DNA of 64,000 nt from Candidatus Arsenophonus triatominarum. GTDB taxonomy: Bacteria > Pseudomonadota > Gammaproteobacteria > Enterobacterales > Enterobacteriaceae. The stretch lies in the NCBI RefSeq assembly GCF_001640365.1, contig NZ_LWMI01000016.1:1-64000 (forward strand), read 5' to 3'. This document shows, in pieces, positions 29,133-39,700 of this stretch (position 1 is its first letter; each line of letters opens with the position of its first letter). The notes beneath the pieces are model-generated. The model did no database searches. It was not told where the DNA came from and saw nothing but the letters and a program-made list of their open reading frames with translations. The translations under genes and the position numbers were made by a program.

Positions 29133-29474
29133 TTGATTATTGCTAATGGTGCCGCTTATGGTGATGAAAATCTTTTTAATGCGCTACGTTTGGCGATTGC
29201 AGTTAAGGAACAGGCAGCGACAACTGAAATGAAAAATTTTTTAATGTCTGATGCAGTTGTTGCAGGTCTTGTTAATCAAAAGCCAGTTGATGGTTATAAT
29301 TTAAAACAGATGTTAGAAATCTTGCTTGCGCAGCAAGTAGAAATAAAATTATGTAAGACTTGTACTGATGCACGAGGTATCACTGTATTACTGTTAATTA
29401 AAGGGGTCAGCATCCGCACTTTGGTTGATTTAGTTCAGTGGACATTAGCATCCAATAAAGTTTTAACTTTTTAG
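29133..29474 (+). CDS. ychN: YchN-like DsrE/F-family protein, start damaged
   Basis: 114 residues read from TTG 29133, matching E. coli YchN throughout (IIANGAAYGDENLFNALRLA, CKTCTDARGI). YchN forms a hexamer with a conserved cysteine pair in this motif, similar to sulfur-relay proteins. The ATG at 29111, behind AAGGAA, enters another frame. Reading QKKNLFLIIANG in frame needs one base fewer near 29118-29124, so the start has probably been lost by slippage in the A run. Whether TTG 29133 rescues it is unknown. Confidence 0.75.
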   Translation: MIIANGAAYGDENLFNALRLAIAVKEQAATTEMKNFLMSDAVVAGLVNQKPVDGYNLKQMLEILLAQQVEIKLCKTCTDARGITVLLLIKGVSIRTLVDLVQWTLASNKVLTF

Positions 29475-29534
29475 ATATAATAATATTTGGGACAAGGAAA
29501 GAAATCCTAAGGGGAGATTTTTAACTATTTCTTG

Positions 29535-30838
29535 GTAGTGTTCAAAAATCTGTGTCATATCTTAAACTCAAAAAAAGAGGTATGACATATGAGAAATCAA
29601 TCATTTAATTTTGATGAAGCGTTGAAGCAATTACAATCAGGTAAAAATTTACTCGGTACAGATGGAATACTCACACCACTCATAAAACAGCTGACCGAAG
29701 CTGCCCTGCAGGAAGAAATAGAACACTACCTATCGACAACGTCAATCGATACGAGTAAAAATGGCTATACTCGAAAAACGGTTAAATCGACATCAGGTCA
29801 ATTTGAACTGAAAACGCCCAGAGACAGGTCAGGTGCTTTTGAGCCTCAGCTCATTAAGAAAAATCAGACAAAATTATCAGAGGATATTGATAACAAAATC
29901 CTATCGTTATTTGCATTAGGCATGAGTTATCGTGATATTCAAAAACATGTTGCAGAATTATATGGACTGGAAATATCAGATGGAGCTATTACGCATATTA
30001 CTGACAAATTACTCCCTGAATTAAAAGCCTGGCAACAACGCCCTCTGGAGGCGCTCTATCCTTTTGTCTGGCTCGATGCCCTATGCCATTCATTACAAGA
30101 TAAAACAGATGGTCACTATATCAATAAGGCAATCTACACAGTACTTGGACTAACCACCGATGGGCATAAGGAATTGTTAGGACTCTATATGTCTGAAACA
30201 GAAGGAGCACATCATTGGCTGAGCGTTCTGACTGACTTACATAACCGTGGTATACAAGATATTTTAATCGCTTGTGTTGACGGATTAAAAGGGTTTCCAG
30301 AAGCGATAGCCAGTATTTTCCCGCAGACAGAAGTTCAGCTATGCGTAGTTCATCAAATTCGCAATAGCTTACGTTATTACGTTATATTGCCAGTAAAGAC
30401 CAAAAAGCCTTTATGGCTGATTTTAAGCCGGTTTATCGTGCAGATACTAAAGCGGCTGCTGAGCTTGCACTTGATGAACTGGAAACGAAATGGGGTGAAA
30501 AATACCCGATAGTGCGAATCCTGGCGAAGTAAATGGGAGTTGCTCAATGCTTATTTTCGATACCCTAAAGCCATTAGAAAACCCATTTATACGACCAATG
30601 CAGTAGAGGCGGTTCATCGGCAGTTTAGGACATTAACTAAAACCAAAGGGGCTTTTCCTAATGAAAACAGCTTATTAAAATTACTCTATATTGGCATCAA
30701 TCAGGTATCCAACAAATGGACTATGCCGATTAGTAACTGGGCGTTAACCATTGCTCAATTGTCCATCTATTTTAAAGGGCGCCTAGATGGTATAATCAAA
30801 ATATAAAATCCCCTTACACAGAATTATGAACACCCTCC
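29535..30838 (+). mobile_element. IS256-type element, copy 1, transposase broken
   Basis: Ends GTAGTGTTCAAAAATCTGTG and, inverted, GGGTGTTCATAATTCTGTG. The transposase begins MRNQSFNFDEALKQLQSGK (29589) and shows the IS256 mutator-type DDE signatures (FVWLDA, IACVDGLKGFPEAI, NAVEAVHRQFR). Extra bases at RYYVILPV (about 30375) and a shift near 30520 break the frame, so the product stops at 307 residues. The right end cuts into IS982. Confidence 0.85.
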
Positions 30839-31127
30839 TATCTGACAAAGATTTTTTAACTCATCAAATACCGTTTCAATGACAGAACGATGACGCAAGA
30901 TGGCTTTGTCGAAACAAGTCTGTTCAACAGGCTTCATTTCCTTCTTGATATTCGTTATAAGGTTAATTCCCATTGTTTTCAGTTGCTGTTTCAGTGAAGC
31001 CGATAAATACCCTTTATCCACATACAAACAACCAGAAAGATCTTTTATCAGCTCAGGTAATGGTTTCCGATCATCTGTGTTTCCTAGTGTAAGTCGAAAA
31101 CTGAGTATTTCCCCCAAATGATTGATA

Positions 31128-32008
31128 TAGCTAGGCGACTTAATTTTGATTACAGCATATGTATTAAAAACAGGTCATCGATAGTGCATCCTGTTTCCAT
31201 CTTTTTACGTTTAGCTTGAGACCATTTATGTTCTATAGGATTTAAATCTGGTGAATACACAGGCAAATATTCTATCTGGTGTCCTGCGTTTATAATTGCC
31301 TGTTCAATATTCTTACCTTTGTGAAAGCTAGCGTTGTCCATAAAAATAACAGAATTTTCAGGAAGTTCTGGGAGCAATATTTTTGTGATCCAAACATAAA
31401 AAACATCACGATTAATATTGCAATCAAATAATCCGATAGCAAAAAGGGTTGTTCCCAATAAAGCGCCAATAACATTTGTTCTTCCCTTAGCACCCCAGTT
31501 TTTCAGGCCAAAACAACGGTGACCTTTTGGGGAATAGCCGTGAGTTCGTGGAGTGTCATGTGAAAAACCACTTTCATCAATAAAAACAACAGATTTATCT
31601 TTTTTTTCATACTGTTGTCTTTTTTGCTGATGTGCCAGCCTGTCGCTTTCGTTGGTTTTTGGATGGAATAGAGTTTTTTTTATAGGTTAATCCCAGCTTT
31701 TTAAGGGATTGCCAAATAGTCTTTTTACAAACACCGAATCGCTCTGCCCGTTCCTTTTGGTAAGCATCTGGATACTGTTCCACATCTTTTGCTAAAGCAT
31801 TTTTATCGAGCTTCCTCTTACGTGGCGTTGAATTTTTTGGCTCTGGTCGTTTAAGCCAACGTACTAAAGACGCTTTTCCAATACGGAATTGTTTCGCAGT
31901 TTCTCGAATTGTTAAACCTTCGGCTTTCCTTACAGATATTACTTTACGTCGAAAATCAATTGTATAACTCATAACACACCTTGTAATCAAAATTAAGTCG
32001 CCTAGCTA
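31128..32008 (-). mobile_element. IS630-type element, copy 6 (881 bp)
   Basis: Flanked by TA at 31126-31127 and 32009-32010, inserted within the IS982 transposase between HVI and NHLGEIL. Both halves of the target join cleanly when it is removed. Confidence 0.93.
31150..31972 (-). CDS. tnp: IS630-type transposase, copy 6
   Basis: Same two-frame gene as at 10879-11701, without visible differences in either frame and with the A8 run. Predicted active on the same terms. Confidence 0.87.
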
Positions 32009-32633
32009 TAATTACATGAAGTTTGAAACCAAAAAACCAACCTGTTGAGGTTTTTCCTCGTTCAGCTATCCCATCGAAGACTTTATGCCGGCGGATCCGT
32101 AAGTTATCACACACAGCTATCGGAGTAGAATCGGCAACCGACAGACCCGTGCACTTTCCCTTAATTGACTCAAACAGTGCCGTTAAAAGGCACTGCGCGG
32201 AAGTAACTCTACGCAACGTGAATATGATGGCAAGTTAGGAAATTCCTTCCTGAGATATAAACGGACATGATAGAGATAAAATACCTTGAATTGGCTGAAT
32301 CGGAGTTGATGAAACAAAACAACCTGTGTCATCATTTCAGCCAATGAAAGCTGAGTAGACCGTCTACGACGCTTACTACCGTTATTCAGCAAAATTTCAT
32401 GCATTTTTGGCTCGAAGTCTTTACAAAAATCATCCATCAGGCAATAAAGTTCAGTAAGATTTTCCATAATTGTTTAACAATGCTCTACTCTTTAACCAGA
32501 TTGTTAGAGTATTTTAACGAAATATGCGCATTCAACTATTTGAATAGCAAGACTTTCACTTTATTTCTTATCCCGAACTCAGGTTAATTATTTTAAGTTA
32601 ACTATTTGAATATGTGATAAAAAATTAGGATCC

Positions 32634-32687
32634 TTATCCCGAACTCAGGTTAAAAATAGAGCGTTTTTTATTGGTGCGAAACTCGTG
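32634..32687 (-). mobile_element. IS982 end fused to a MITE end
   Basis: A second TTATCCCGAACTCAGGTT (32634-32651) repeats the end of IS982 48 bases after the first. It is followed directly by the last 36 bases of the 192-bp MITE (to GCGAAACTCGTG). This is a recombination scar next to the dacC terminator. Confidence 0.7.
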
Positions 32688-32718
32688 AACTATTTATTTT
32701 TATTAAAATTAATTATAT

Positions 32719-32744
32719 AAAAAAAGACCCACAGGTCTTTTTTT
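32719..32744 (-). terminator. terminator of dacC
   Basis: AAAAAAAGACC, loop CACA, GGTCTTTTTTT. It lies 15 bases after the dacC stop on the minus strand; the U tract is strong in both directions. Confidence 0.85.
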
Positions 32745-32758
32745 ATAATCTAACGGTT

Positions 32759-33967
32759 TTAACCAAATAATGCATGCCACCAACTGGAAATGGTGACAAC
32801 AATATAGTCCCATAATCGACTCAAAAAACCGCCCTGCTCTATTGCTTGTTTCACTACGAGCGGGCGTTTATCAATCAATTGATCGTTTAAAAAGAAATTA
32901 ATTGTCCCAACCACCTGATTTTTGCTTAATGGTGCTTTGAGATAATCTGAGTTCAGGCTATAGGTCGCTTTTAGGTCTTGTTCTCTTCCTTTCGGGATAG
33001 TGATTGCTGCATCTTTTTCAGTTCCCAATAACACCGTAGACTGGTTACCATACCATACCTTTTCAGTAGTAAATGGCTTATCTGCCGTTACAGGAACAAC
33101 GGTTGTAAAAAAACGAAATCCCCAATTTAACAGCTTTTCACTTTCAGTAAAACGAATGCGATCACTCGATGCGCCCAACACAACAGCAATCAATCGCATT
33201 GGGCCATTCGTTGCCGATGTGATAAGATTATACCCCGCCCCACTGGTATGTCCGGTCTTGACCCCATCCACCTGCAAGCTTTTGCTCCACAATAAACGAT
33301 TGCGATTGTATTGCTTAATTTTATTGTAGGTAAACACTTTTTCGCTGTGTAATAAATACTCATCCGGCACATCTCTAATTAATGCCTTAGTCAATACCGC
33401 CATATCGTGGGCAGTACTAAATTGCCCTTCTGAATCTAAGCCGTGTACGGTCTTAAAATGAGTATTTTTTAAGCCTAATGAGGTAACATACTGGTTCATG
33501 AGATCGACAAAAACAGTTTGACTACCCGCAACATAATCCGCCAATGCAATACAAGCATCATTACCAGATTGAATGACAATACCACGATTTAAATCCAGCA
33601 CTGAAACCCTATCGCCTGGTTTTAAAAACATTAAAGAAGAGCCTTGTAAAACAGGATTACCGGTTGCCCAAGCATCTTCTCCTACGGTGACAAGATCATT
33701 AACGCTAATTTTACCCGCTTTAATCGCTTGACCCACCACATAACTGGTCATAATTTTTGTTAAACTAGCTGGATCTAGACGTTCATCTGGATTATTGGCT
33801 GTTAAAACTTTACCACTATGGTAATCCATCAGTACATAAGCTTTTACATCAAGTTGCGGTGTAACCTGCGATCCATCGGCATGAACATTTATCGAGGAAA
33901 CAAAAATAAATAATAGACCTAATCCAGTTGTCAAACGATTAATTATTTTCATCAAGCTCTTTTTCAT
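32759..33967 (-). CDS. dacC: D-alanyl-D-alanine carboxypeptidase, PBP6
   Basis: 402 residues with a signal peptide (cleavage near SINVHA). It removes the terminal D-Ala from peptidoglycan pentapeptides in the periplasm. Active-site motifs are SLTK (Ser68, Lys71), SGN (134-136) and KTG in DGVKTGHTSGAG. The PBP5 C-terminal beta domain follows and ends in an amphipathic membrane anchor (LSRLWDYIVVTISSWWHALFG, part). It resembles E. coli DacC more than DacA or DacD over its length. It is intact. Confidence 0.9.
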   Translation of the reverse strand: MKKSLMKIINRLTTGLGLLFIFVSSINVHADGSQVTPQLDVKAYVLMDYHSGKVLTANNPDERLDPASLTKIMTSYVVGQAIKAGKISVNDLVTVGEDAWATGNPVLQGSSLMFLKPGDRVSVLDLNRGIVIQSGNDACIALADYVAGSQTVFVDLMNQYVTSLGLKNTHFKTVHGLDSEGQFSTAHDMAVLTKALIRDVPDEYLLHSEKVFTYNKIKQYNRNRLLWSKSLQVDGVKTGHTSGAGYNLITSATNGPMRLIAVVLGASSDRIRFTESEKLLNWGFRFFTTVVPVTADKPFTTEKVWYGNQSTVLLGTEKDAAITIPKGREQDLKATYSLNSDYLKAPLSKNQVVGTINFFLNDQLIDKRPLVVKQAIEQGGFLSRLWDYIVVTISSWWHALFG

Positions 33968-34090
33968 TATCGATCTCCCGCGCTTTTTGATTAAAATATA
34001 TCAAGATGGTCGCCTATGGCGACGGCTTGTCATTACTTGTTAGTACTGGTATAACCCGATACCTATTGTCTCAATCTTTTGGTCCCTTTT

Positions 34091-35463
34091 ATGTCGCCGC
34101 GTTTTAGTCATGTTTTTCAATTTGGTCAACGCTGGCTCAATTGGCTTAATCGCCAACCCCCTGATAGTGTCCGCACTGTTGTGATGGAAACCATGGCACG
34201 AGTTTCGCACCAATAAAAAAACGCTCTATTTTTAAGTTTAATTCAGCATAATATATAAATAGACAAAATCTTATAAATTAAAAGCAACTTATTGTAATTT
34301 AAACAAATTTATACGTTTTAGTAACTTGCAAATTAACCATTGCTTTTAAGCCATTTCTGGAATTTTATATGCCTGTGCGAAACTCGTGCATGGTAAAGAT
34401 TGTGGCTTGCGGCACTTCGCTTATGGGGTGGTCAATTTGGCGCTATCCTGACCCTCAATGTAATTCTGAGAAACGGGTTAAATTTACCTGCAAAAGTCGA
34501 AGCTGCCCACATTGTGGCGTCAAAGCTTGCCTACAATGGATTAACAATACGCTAGCTTGGTTACCCGAAGTTCCTTGGCAGCACATCACTTTTACCATGC
34601 CTTGTGAATATTGGCCCATTATTCGCACCAACCGTTGGCTTCTCGGTGAAATGAATCGATTAGTCGCTGATTGATATTAACCATCTGCCGTGACCTCAAT
34701 ATCACCCCAGGCGTTTTCACTGCCATCCATACCTGGGGACGAGACCAAAAATGGCATCCACATATTCATTTTTCAACCACAGCCGGCGGGGTGACTAAAA
34801 AAATACCTGGCGGGATATTAGCTTTTATCGCGAAAACATTATGACAATGTGGCGATAACGGCATTATTGAGAAAACATTATTACACGCTCACCATTCCCG
34901 ATGAGCTTAAAGCTGAAGGAAGAAGTAAAGCATCATGGAATCAATTACTTAACACTCACTACAAGCGCGGGTGGAATATTAATCTTTCTGATATTCTTTC
35001 CAATATTACCCATGTCACCCTTTATCTCGAATTTTATCTAAAGAACCCCCCTGTCTCGCTCAGTCGCTTAAAACATTATTCCGGCGAAGATAACATCACG
35101 TTACGCTATAAGAGCCACCGCACGAAAAAACAGGAAGACCTGGTCATGACATCCGATGAATTTATTACCCGCGTCTCATGTGCCAGAAAAATGGTTTCAC
35201 ATGATCCGCTATTACGGCTTTTTAAGTCCATCAACACGGATGCGAAAAATGTTAACGGAGGTTGTTTATCCTTTAGCCCAGCAAGATAAAAACCCGCTAA
35301 AAAAGTCACCTGGCGAAACATGTATCAACACGTCTTTAAAGTCGATCCACTTGCTTGTCTCTCATGTGGGAAAAAATTACTTTTCGCAGGAATGAATTTT
35401 GGATTGAATCGTAAAGAACTTATGGCACGTCACCATGATCTGGCTCGTTTGCGGTGGCGATAA
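34091..35463 (+). pseudogene. IS91-type transposase, multiply broken
   Basis: Begins MSPRFSHVFQFGQRWLNW and continues past a MITE insertion (34197-34388) with VKIVACGTSLMGW. Zinc-finger cysteines (FTCKSRSCPHCGVKAC), ITFTMPCEYWPI and the HUH motif WHPHIHFSTTAGG fit the rolling-circle IS91 family. Later parts KRGWNINLSDILS, IRYYGFLSPSTR and CLSCGKKLLFAGM are in different frames. At least four frame changes are needed. A piece of a second copy is at 41246-41629. The element probably extends to about 35655, where both copies share ATTTCTTATACAT. Confidence 0.82.
34197..34388 (+). mobile_element. 192-bp MITE, copy a, with target duplication
   Basis: Terminal inverted repeats CACGAGTTTCGCAC and GTGCGAAACTCGTG; no coding capacity. 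Flanked by CATGG on both sides (34192-34196, 34389-34393). Removing the element and one CATGG restores the IS91 reading ETMVKIVACG, so this is a clean insertion. Confidence 0.92.
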
Positions 35464-35961
35464 AAACTTACGGCAGGGTAGATCTATCCTTTTGTTCAAA
35501 ATTGATTAATAATTAATCGTTTTTTAACCATCTATTCCGTTCCTTATCTCAACCTTCAACATAATTTTGGCAAAATTTGGAAGAAAATAAAGAGGATTTC
35601 GTCATGGCGTAGGTTAATGAGTAACCATTTCGGATATTAATTTCTTATACATCAAGTATGCTACTATAAAGAGCTTATAATGATTAAAGTTAGCTAAAAA
35701 ACATAAAGAATATTGCTATCTTTGATCTACTACACAAATTGAGGTTAAAAAATAGATTTTCAACTGTTTCAGTTGATAGAATTAAGATAATATAATTATT
35801 CGCCATAAGCAGAAAATCCGATAATCTTCCTTCAGGCAATGGTTGTTCGCCGATGGCACAAATAAATCAGCCCAAAAGCCTTTAATAACTAATTTTTGGC
35901 GCTAACCTACAATTTTACAGACAGCCTAGCTGCAAAATATATCTTACATTCAATTCTCTAA
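35464..35961. other. IS91 tail and intergenic DNA
   Basis: The first about 190 bases belong to the non-coding end of IS91 (shared with 41453-41629). The remaining 300 bases are AT-rich with no gene that I can support. Confidence 0.55.
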
Positions 35962-36795
35962 TTATAAACTCATTGGCATACTGCCAGGATCAGGGTAATT
36001 ATATTCAAAACCAAGCTCCTTACAAATACGGCTACCATCAATGATTTTTCCTATAATAGGCGTTGATTCAGCAATAAACTCCGGCGGTTGTAAAGCTACC
36101 CGTTGCAACGCCGCAGTATAATAAGATGATCTAACCGGATGTTCAGGTGCGCATAAATTATAAATATTGCCACCCTCTGGCCGTAATATTAATAATTTTA
36201 TCGCAGTAATAATATCATCTTGATGAATAAGATTAACCGGCTCATTTCCGCCTGTTAAGGCTGTTTTACCAGCTAAAAACCGTCCTGCATGTCGAGCTTC
36301 ACCCACCAAACCCGCCAACCTAAGAATATCTACCGATATATTTGGCAATTGGTGTAACCAATTTTCTACCTCAACCAGCGTTTTGCCTTCCTCGGTATTA
36401 GGATATAGCTTAGCATCTTCATTTAAAGTTCCACTTTGTGCACCATATACTGATGTTGAACTGGTAAAAATAATACGTGGTATAGCGTAGGAAAGCGCAG
36501 TATCAACTAAAAGTTGTACAGCCTTCAAATAACCAATACCACCTTCTGCGGTTTTATTGACCGGTAACATAATAACCAGCACATCCGTAGCATTCATTAA
36601 CTGTTCCAGATCTTCGGCCTCACATTCAATATCTGGCGTAAACCGAAGCTGGTAACAATCAATACCTGACATTCTTGCTGCATTTACACCATCTGACGTG
36701 GTTTTACTACCAACCACTGCCATTCCTGACCGCATTAACTCAAGTGCCAAGGGTAATCCTAACCAGCCTAAACCAATGATAGCGACCTTCTTCAT
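35962..36795 (-). CDS. yeeZ: YeeZ-like NAD(P)-dependent epimerase family protein
   Basis: 277 residues from ATG 36795; the GTG nine bases further out is too close to the GGAGG site. Rossmann start VAIIGLGWLGLPLALEL binds NAD(P), followed by VLVIMLPVN, IIFTSSTSVYGAQSG (with the SDR Tyr, YxxxK motif not complete) and NLIHQDDIITAI. This matches the atypical SDR proteins of the YeeZ group. The substrate is unknown. It appears intact. In E. coli yeeZ is next to the his operon; here it is isolated between mobile elements. Confidence 0.85.
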   Translation of the reverse strand: MKKVAIIGLGWLGLPLALELMRSGMAVVGSKTTSDGVNAARMSGIDCYQLRFTPDIECEAEDLEQLMNATDVLVIMLPVNKTAEGGIGYLKAVQLLVDTALSYAIPRIIFTSSTSVYGAQSGTLNEDAKLYPNTEEGKTLVEVENWLHQLPNISVDILRLAGLVGEARHAGRFLAGKTALTGGNEPVNLIHQDDIITAIKLLILRPEGGNIYNLCAPEHPVRSSYYTAALQRVALQPPEFIAESTPIIGKIIDGSRICKELGFEYNYPDPGSMPMSL

Positions 36796-36854
36796 AAATC
36801 TCACCACCTCCGATCAACTCAGTAGTTACATTATACTTACCTACTTATTAATAT

Positions 36855-37046
36855 CACGAGTTTCGCACCAATAAAAAAACGCTCTATTTTTAAGTTTAAT
36901 TCAGCATAATATATAAATAGACAAAATCTTATAAATTAAAAACAACTTATTGTAATTTAAACAAATTTATACGTTTTAGTAACTTGCAAATTAACCATTG
37001 CTTTTAAGCCATTTCTGGAATTTTATATGCCTGTGCGAAACTCGTG
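36855..37046 (+). mobile_element. 192-bp MITE, copy b
   Basis: Same sequence as copy a with few changes. Left flank is the yeeZ upstream region (TTAATAT), right flank is the interior of the IS4/IS701-like transposase (CAATATTC). No target duplication, so the two sides come from different insertions. Confidence 0.9.
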
Positions 37047-37787
37047 CAATATTCAGATAATGAACATGATGTTATTGCTGGCATAGGTTTAGTTAATTTA
37101 CTTTGGCATAATCTAACAACTGTTGAATCAATTCCTATTGATTATCGTATTTATGATAAAGATTCTGATGGAAAAACAAAAAACACGCACTTTTCCGAAA
37201 TGCTCGCTCTTACTAAAAAAAGAGGGATCATACCAGAAGCGGTAGTGATGGATGCCTGGTATTCTAGCCTGGATAATCTGAAATCAACACGAGTTTCGCA
37301 CAGGCATATAAAATTCCAGAAATGGCTTAAAAGCAATGGTTAATTTGCAAGTTACTAAAACGTATAAATTTGTTTAAATTACAATAAGTTGTTTTTAATT
37401 TATAAGATTTTGTCTATTTATATATTATGCTGAATTAAACTTAAAAATAGAGCGTTTTTTTATTGGTGCGAAACTCGTGATAGTAACAAACAAAGACAAT
37501 CCCACCCGTCAATACGTCAAATCTATCATGGATGCCCCTTGGTCTATTGAAGTTTATCATCGAGAAGTTAAACAAAATTGTGGTATTGAACACTGCCAGG
37601 CTCGCACTAGCCGAGCGCAAAGAAATCATATTTTCTCGCTATTTCTGCGTGGTTTGAACAACATAAACGTCGTATATCTGAAAAAATAACCCTTTATCAA
37701 CAAAATTGGGACGTAATCAAAAATGCTATTACTGAGCACATCCGTGTTTTATTAACGTACCCAAATTAGTTTTGTGCGAAACTCGTG
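37047..37787 (+). mobile_element. IS4/IS701-like element, fragment B, interrupted by a MITE
   Basis: Keeps QYSDNEHDVIAGIGLVNLLW to WYSSLDNLKS (37047-37287), then MITE copy c, then VTNKDNPTRQYVKSIMDA to the right end GTGCGAAACTCGTG (37480-37787). About 180 bases between the two parts, present at 48383-48560, are missing. It ends inside the iron alcohol dehydrogenase gene. Confidence 0.82.
37288..37479 (-). mobile_element. 192-bp MITE, copy c
   Basis: Reverse orientation. Both flanks are the same transposase gene, but about 180 bases of the target are missing and no duplication is seen. It probably replaced the deleted segment through recombination rather than simple insertion. Confidence 0.9.
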
Positions 37788-38339
37788 TTATATTTCAACA
37801 GCAGCTAATCCTGTTACCGATACATGTGCTCTAAGTGCGATAAAAATATTGAGTAATGCTTTACGTCGAGCGGTTAATTATTTATTAGATCTACAGGCGC
37901 ACGAAAGTATTGCTTATGCGCAGTTTCTGGCGGGGATGGCTTTTAATAATGCTTCACAGGGATATGTACAAACCTTAGCCTGGCAAGTGAGCCATTTTTA
38001 TCATCAACCGTTAACAATTTGCAATGCCGTTTTGTTGCCTCAAGTGCAAGCTTTTAATCTGAAGGTAGTAGCAAAAAAGTTAAAAAATATTGCTGGTGCA
38101 ATGGAATGGGCATTCGATTTGCTCATATGACAGATCAACGCGGTGCAGAAGCTTGTATTGCTGAAATAAGGCGGCTAAATTGTGATCTTGGTCTGCCTTC
38201 GGGACTGAGAAAATTGAATGTTCAGGATAGTGATTTAGCTAAATTAGCTCAAGCCGCATTAAAAAGTGCCACCGGTATCACTAATCCTGTTCAGGCTAAT
38301 ATGACTGATTTGATCACCATTTATCAATTAGCAATGTAG
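37788..38339 (+). pseudogene. iron-containing alcohol dehydrogenase, C-terminal part
   Basis: Reads YISTAANPVTDTCALSAIKI, then AHESIAYAQFLAGMAFNNAS and, after a frame change near 38110, MTDQRGAEACIAEIRRL to the stop. This follows the C-terminal half of the YiaY-type Fe-ADH (group III). The iron-binding histidine region is altered: the homologue has HAMAHQLGGFYNLPHG where this reads QTLAWQVSHFYHQPLT, so several metal ligands are gone. The start of what may be the same gene lies inverted at 41767-41880. Confidence 0.8.
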
Positions 38340-38392
38340 TCTTTATATTATAACTAATTATTGTTAGAGAATTGTGATCTTCGAATTATATT

Positions 38393-39120
38393 CACGAGTT
38401 TCGCAAGCTCCAAAAAAGAAGTATAAAGCTCAAAACAAGAAAAAATTAGGATGTTTATATTTTGTCAGTTTATCCATGCATTAAAGATACCTACAAAACA
38501 TTCTTACAGGTGAGCAATGTGAGATACTCTGGTTTGGCGTTATCAGATAAGCCCATCACCTTTGTCTCATGACACTATTAGTCGATGGCTAAAAAGCAGG
38601 TGTTTTCGACCTAAAGACCTATGGAGATTAGTTGAAACATCTATAGACAAAAAAAGCCCTTGTGTACTAATAGCTGACGATACACTAATTGCCAAAACAC
38701 GTAGTAAAAAAATAGAGATGGTTCATTATCAGTATTCAGGTAACGAACATGATGTTATTGCTGGCATAAGTTTAGTTAATTTACTTTGGCATAATCTAAC
38801 AACTGTTGAATCAATTCTTATTGATTATCGTATTTATGATAAAGATTCCGATGGAAAAACAAAAAATACGCATTTTTCCGAAATGCTCGCACTTGCTAAA
38901 AAAAGAGGGATCAAGCCTGAAGCGGTAGCGATGGATGCCTGGTATTCTAGCCTGGATAATCTGAAATCAATTCGATCTCATGGTTGGGTTTGGGTAACTA
39001 CACTGAGAAAAAATCGGATTGTTAACCGTAATATACAATTGAACAAGTTAGACATCTCAGAAGAAGGAACCTTAATACACTTACGAGGTTATGGTTGGGT
39101 GACAGTTTTCAAATTTATAG
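38393..39120 (+). mobile_element. IS4/IS701-like element, fragment C with left end
   Basis: The only copy with the left terminal repeat CACGAGTTTCGCA. Transposase begins near 38464 (SVYPCIKDTYKTFLQVSNVR), with a frame change before SPLSHDTISRWLKSR (about 38565). It runs through VLIADDTLIAKTRSKK and MDAWYSSLDNLK to VTVFKFI, where IS256 is inserted. The family call rests on the DDE motifs and the tail seen in other copies (VEVYHREVNQNCGIERCQ) and is tentative. Confidence 0.78.
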
Positions 39121-39700
39121 GTAGTGTTCAAAAATCTGTGTCATATCTTAAACTCAAAAAAAGAGGTATGACATATGAGAAATCAATCATTTAATTTTGA
39201 TGAAGCGTTGAAGCAATTACAATCAGGTAAAAATTTACTCGGTACAGATGGAATATTCACACCACTCATAAAACAGCTGACCGAAGCTGCCCTGCAGGCA
39301 GAAATAGAACACTACCTATCGACAAGGTCAATCGATACGCGTAAAAATGGCTATACTCGAAAAACGGTTAAATCGACATCAGGTCAATTTGAACTGAAAA
39401 CGCCCAGAGACAGATCAGGTGCTTTTGAGCCTCAGCTCATTAAAAAAAATCAGACAAAATTATCAGAGGATATTGATAACAAAATCCTATCGTTATTTGC
39501 ATTAGGCATGAATTATCGTGATATTCAAAAACATGTTGCAGAATTATATAGACTGGAAATATCAGATGGAGCTATTACGCATATTACTGATAAATTACTC
39601 CCTGAATTAAAAGCCTGGCAACAACGCCCTCTGGAGGCGCTCTATCCTTTTGTCTGGCTCGATGCCATTCATTACAAGATAAAACATGATGGTCACTATA

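Larger units (their letters stand above)
30839..32585 (-). mobile_element. IS982-type element, copy 1, interrupted by IS630
   Basis: The minus-strand transposase begins MENLTELYCLMDDFCKDF (32467). It continues through AEMMTQVVLFHQLRFSQFK, VADSTPIAVCDNLRIRRHK, GKTSTGWFFGFKLHVI and, after IS630, VDKGYLSASLKQQLK to RHRSVIETVFDELKN. This is the IS982 family plan. A frame change occurs after ELLPR (about 32185). The C-terminal end is cut by IS256 and the right end is CTCAGGTT at 32585. Confidence 0.82.

Noticed and set aside
32759..33967. Identification as DacD because yeeZ, its neighbour region in E. coli, is close by
   Set aside because: The sequence around the active site and the C-terminal anchor is closer to DacC; the nearness of yeeZ is probably due to rearrangement.
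36857..37046. MITE termini as phage attachment sites
   Set aside because: They occur many times, are not next to integrases, and two copies show transposition-type target duplications.
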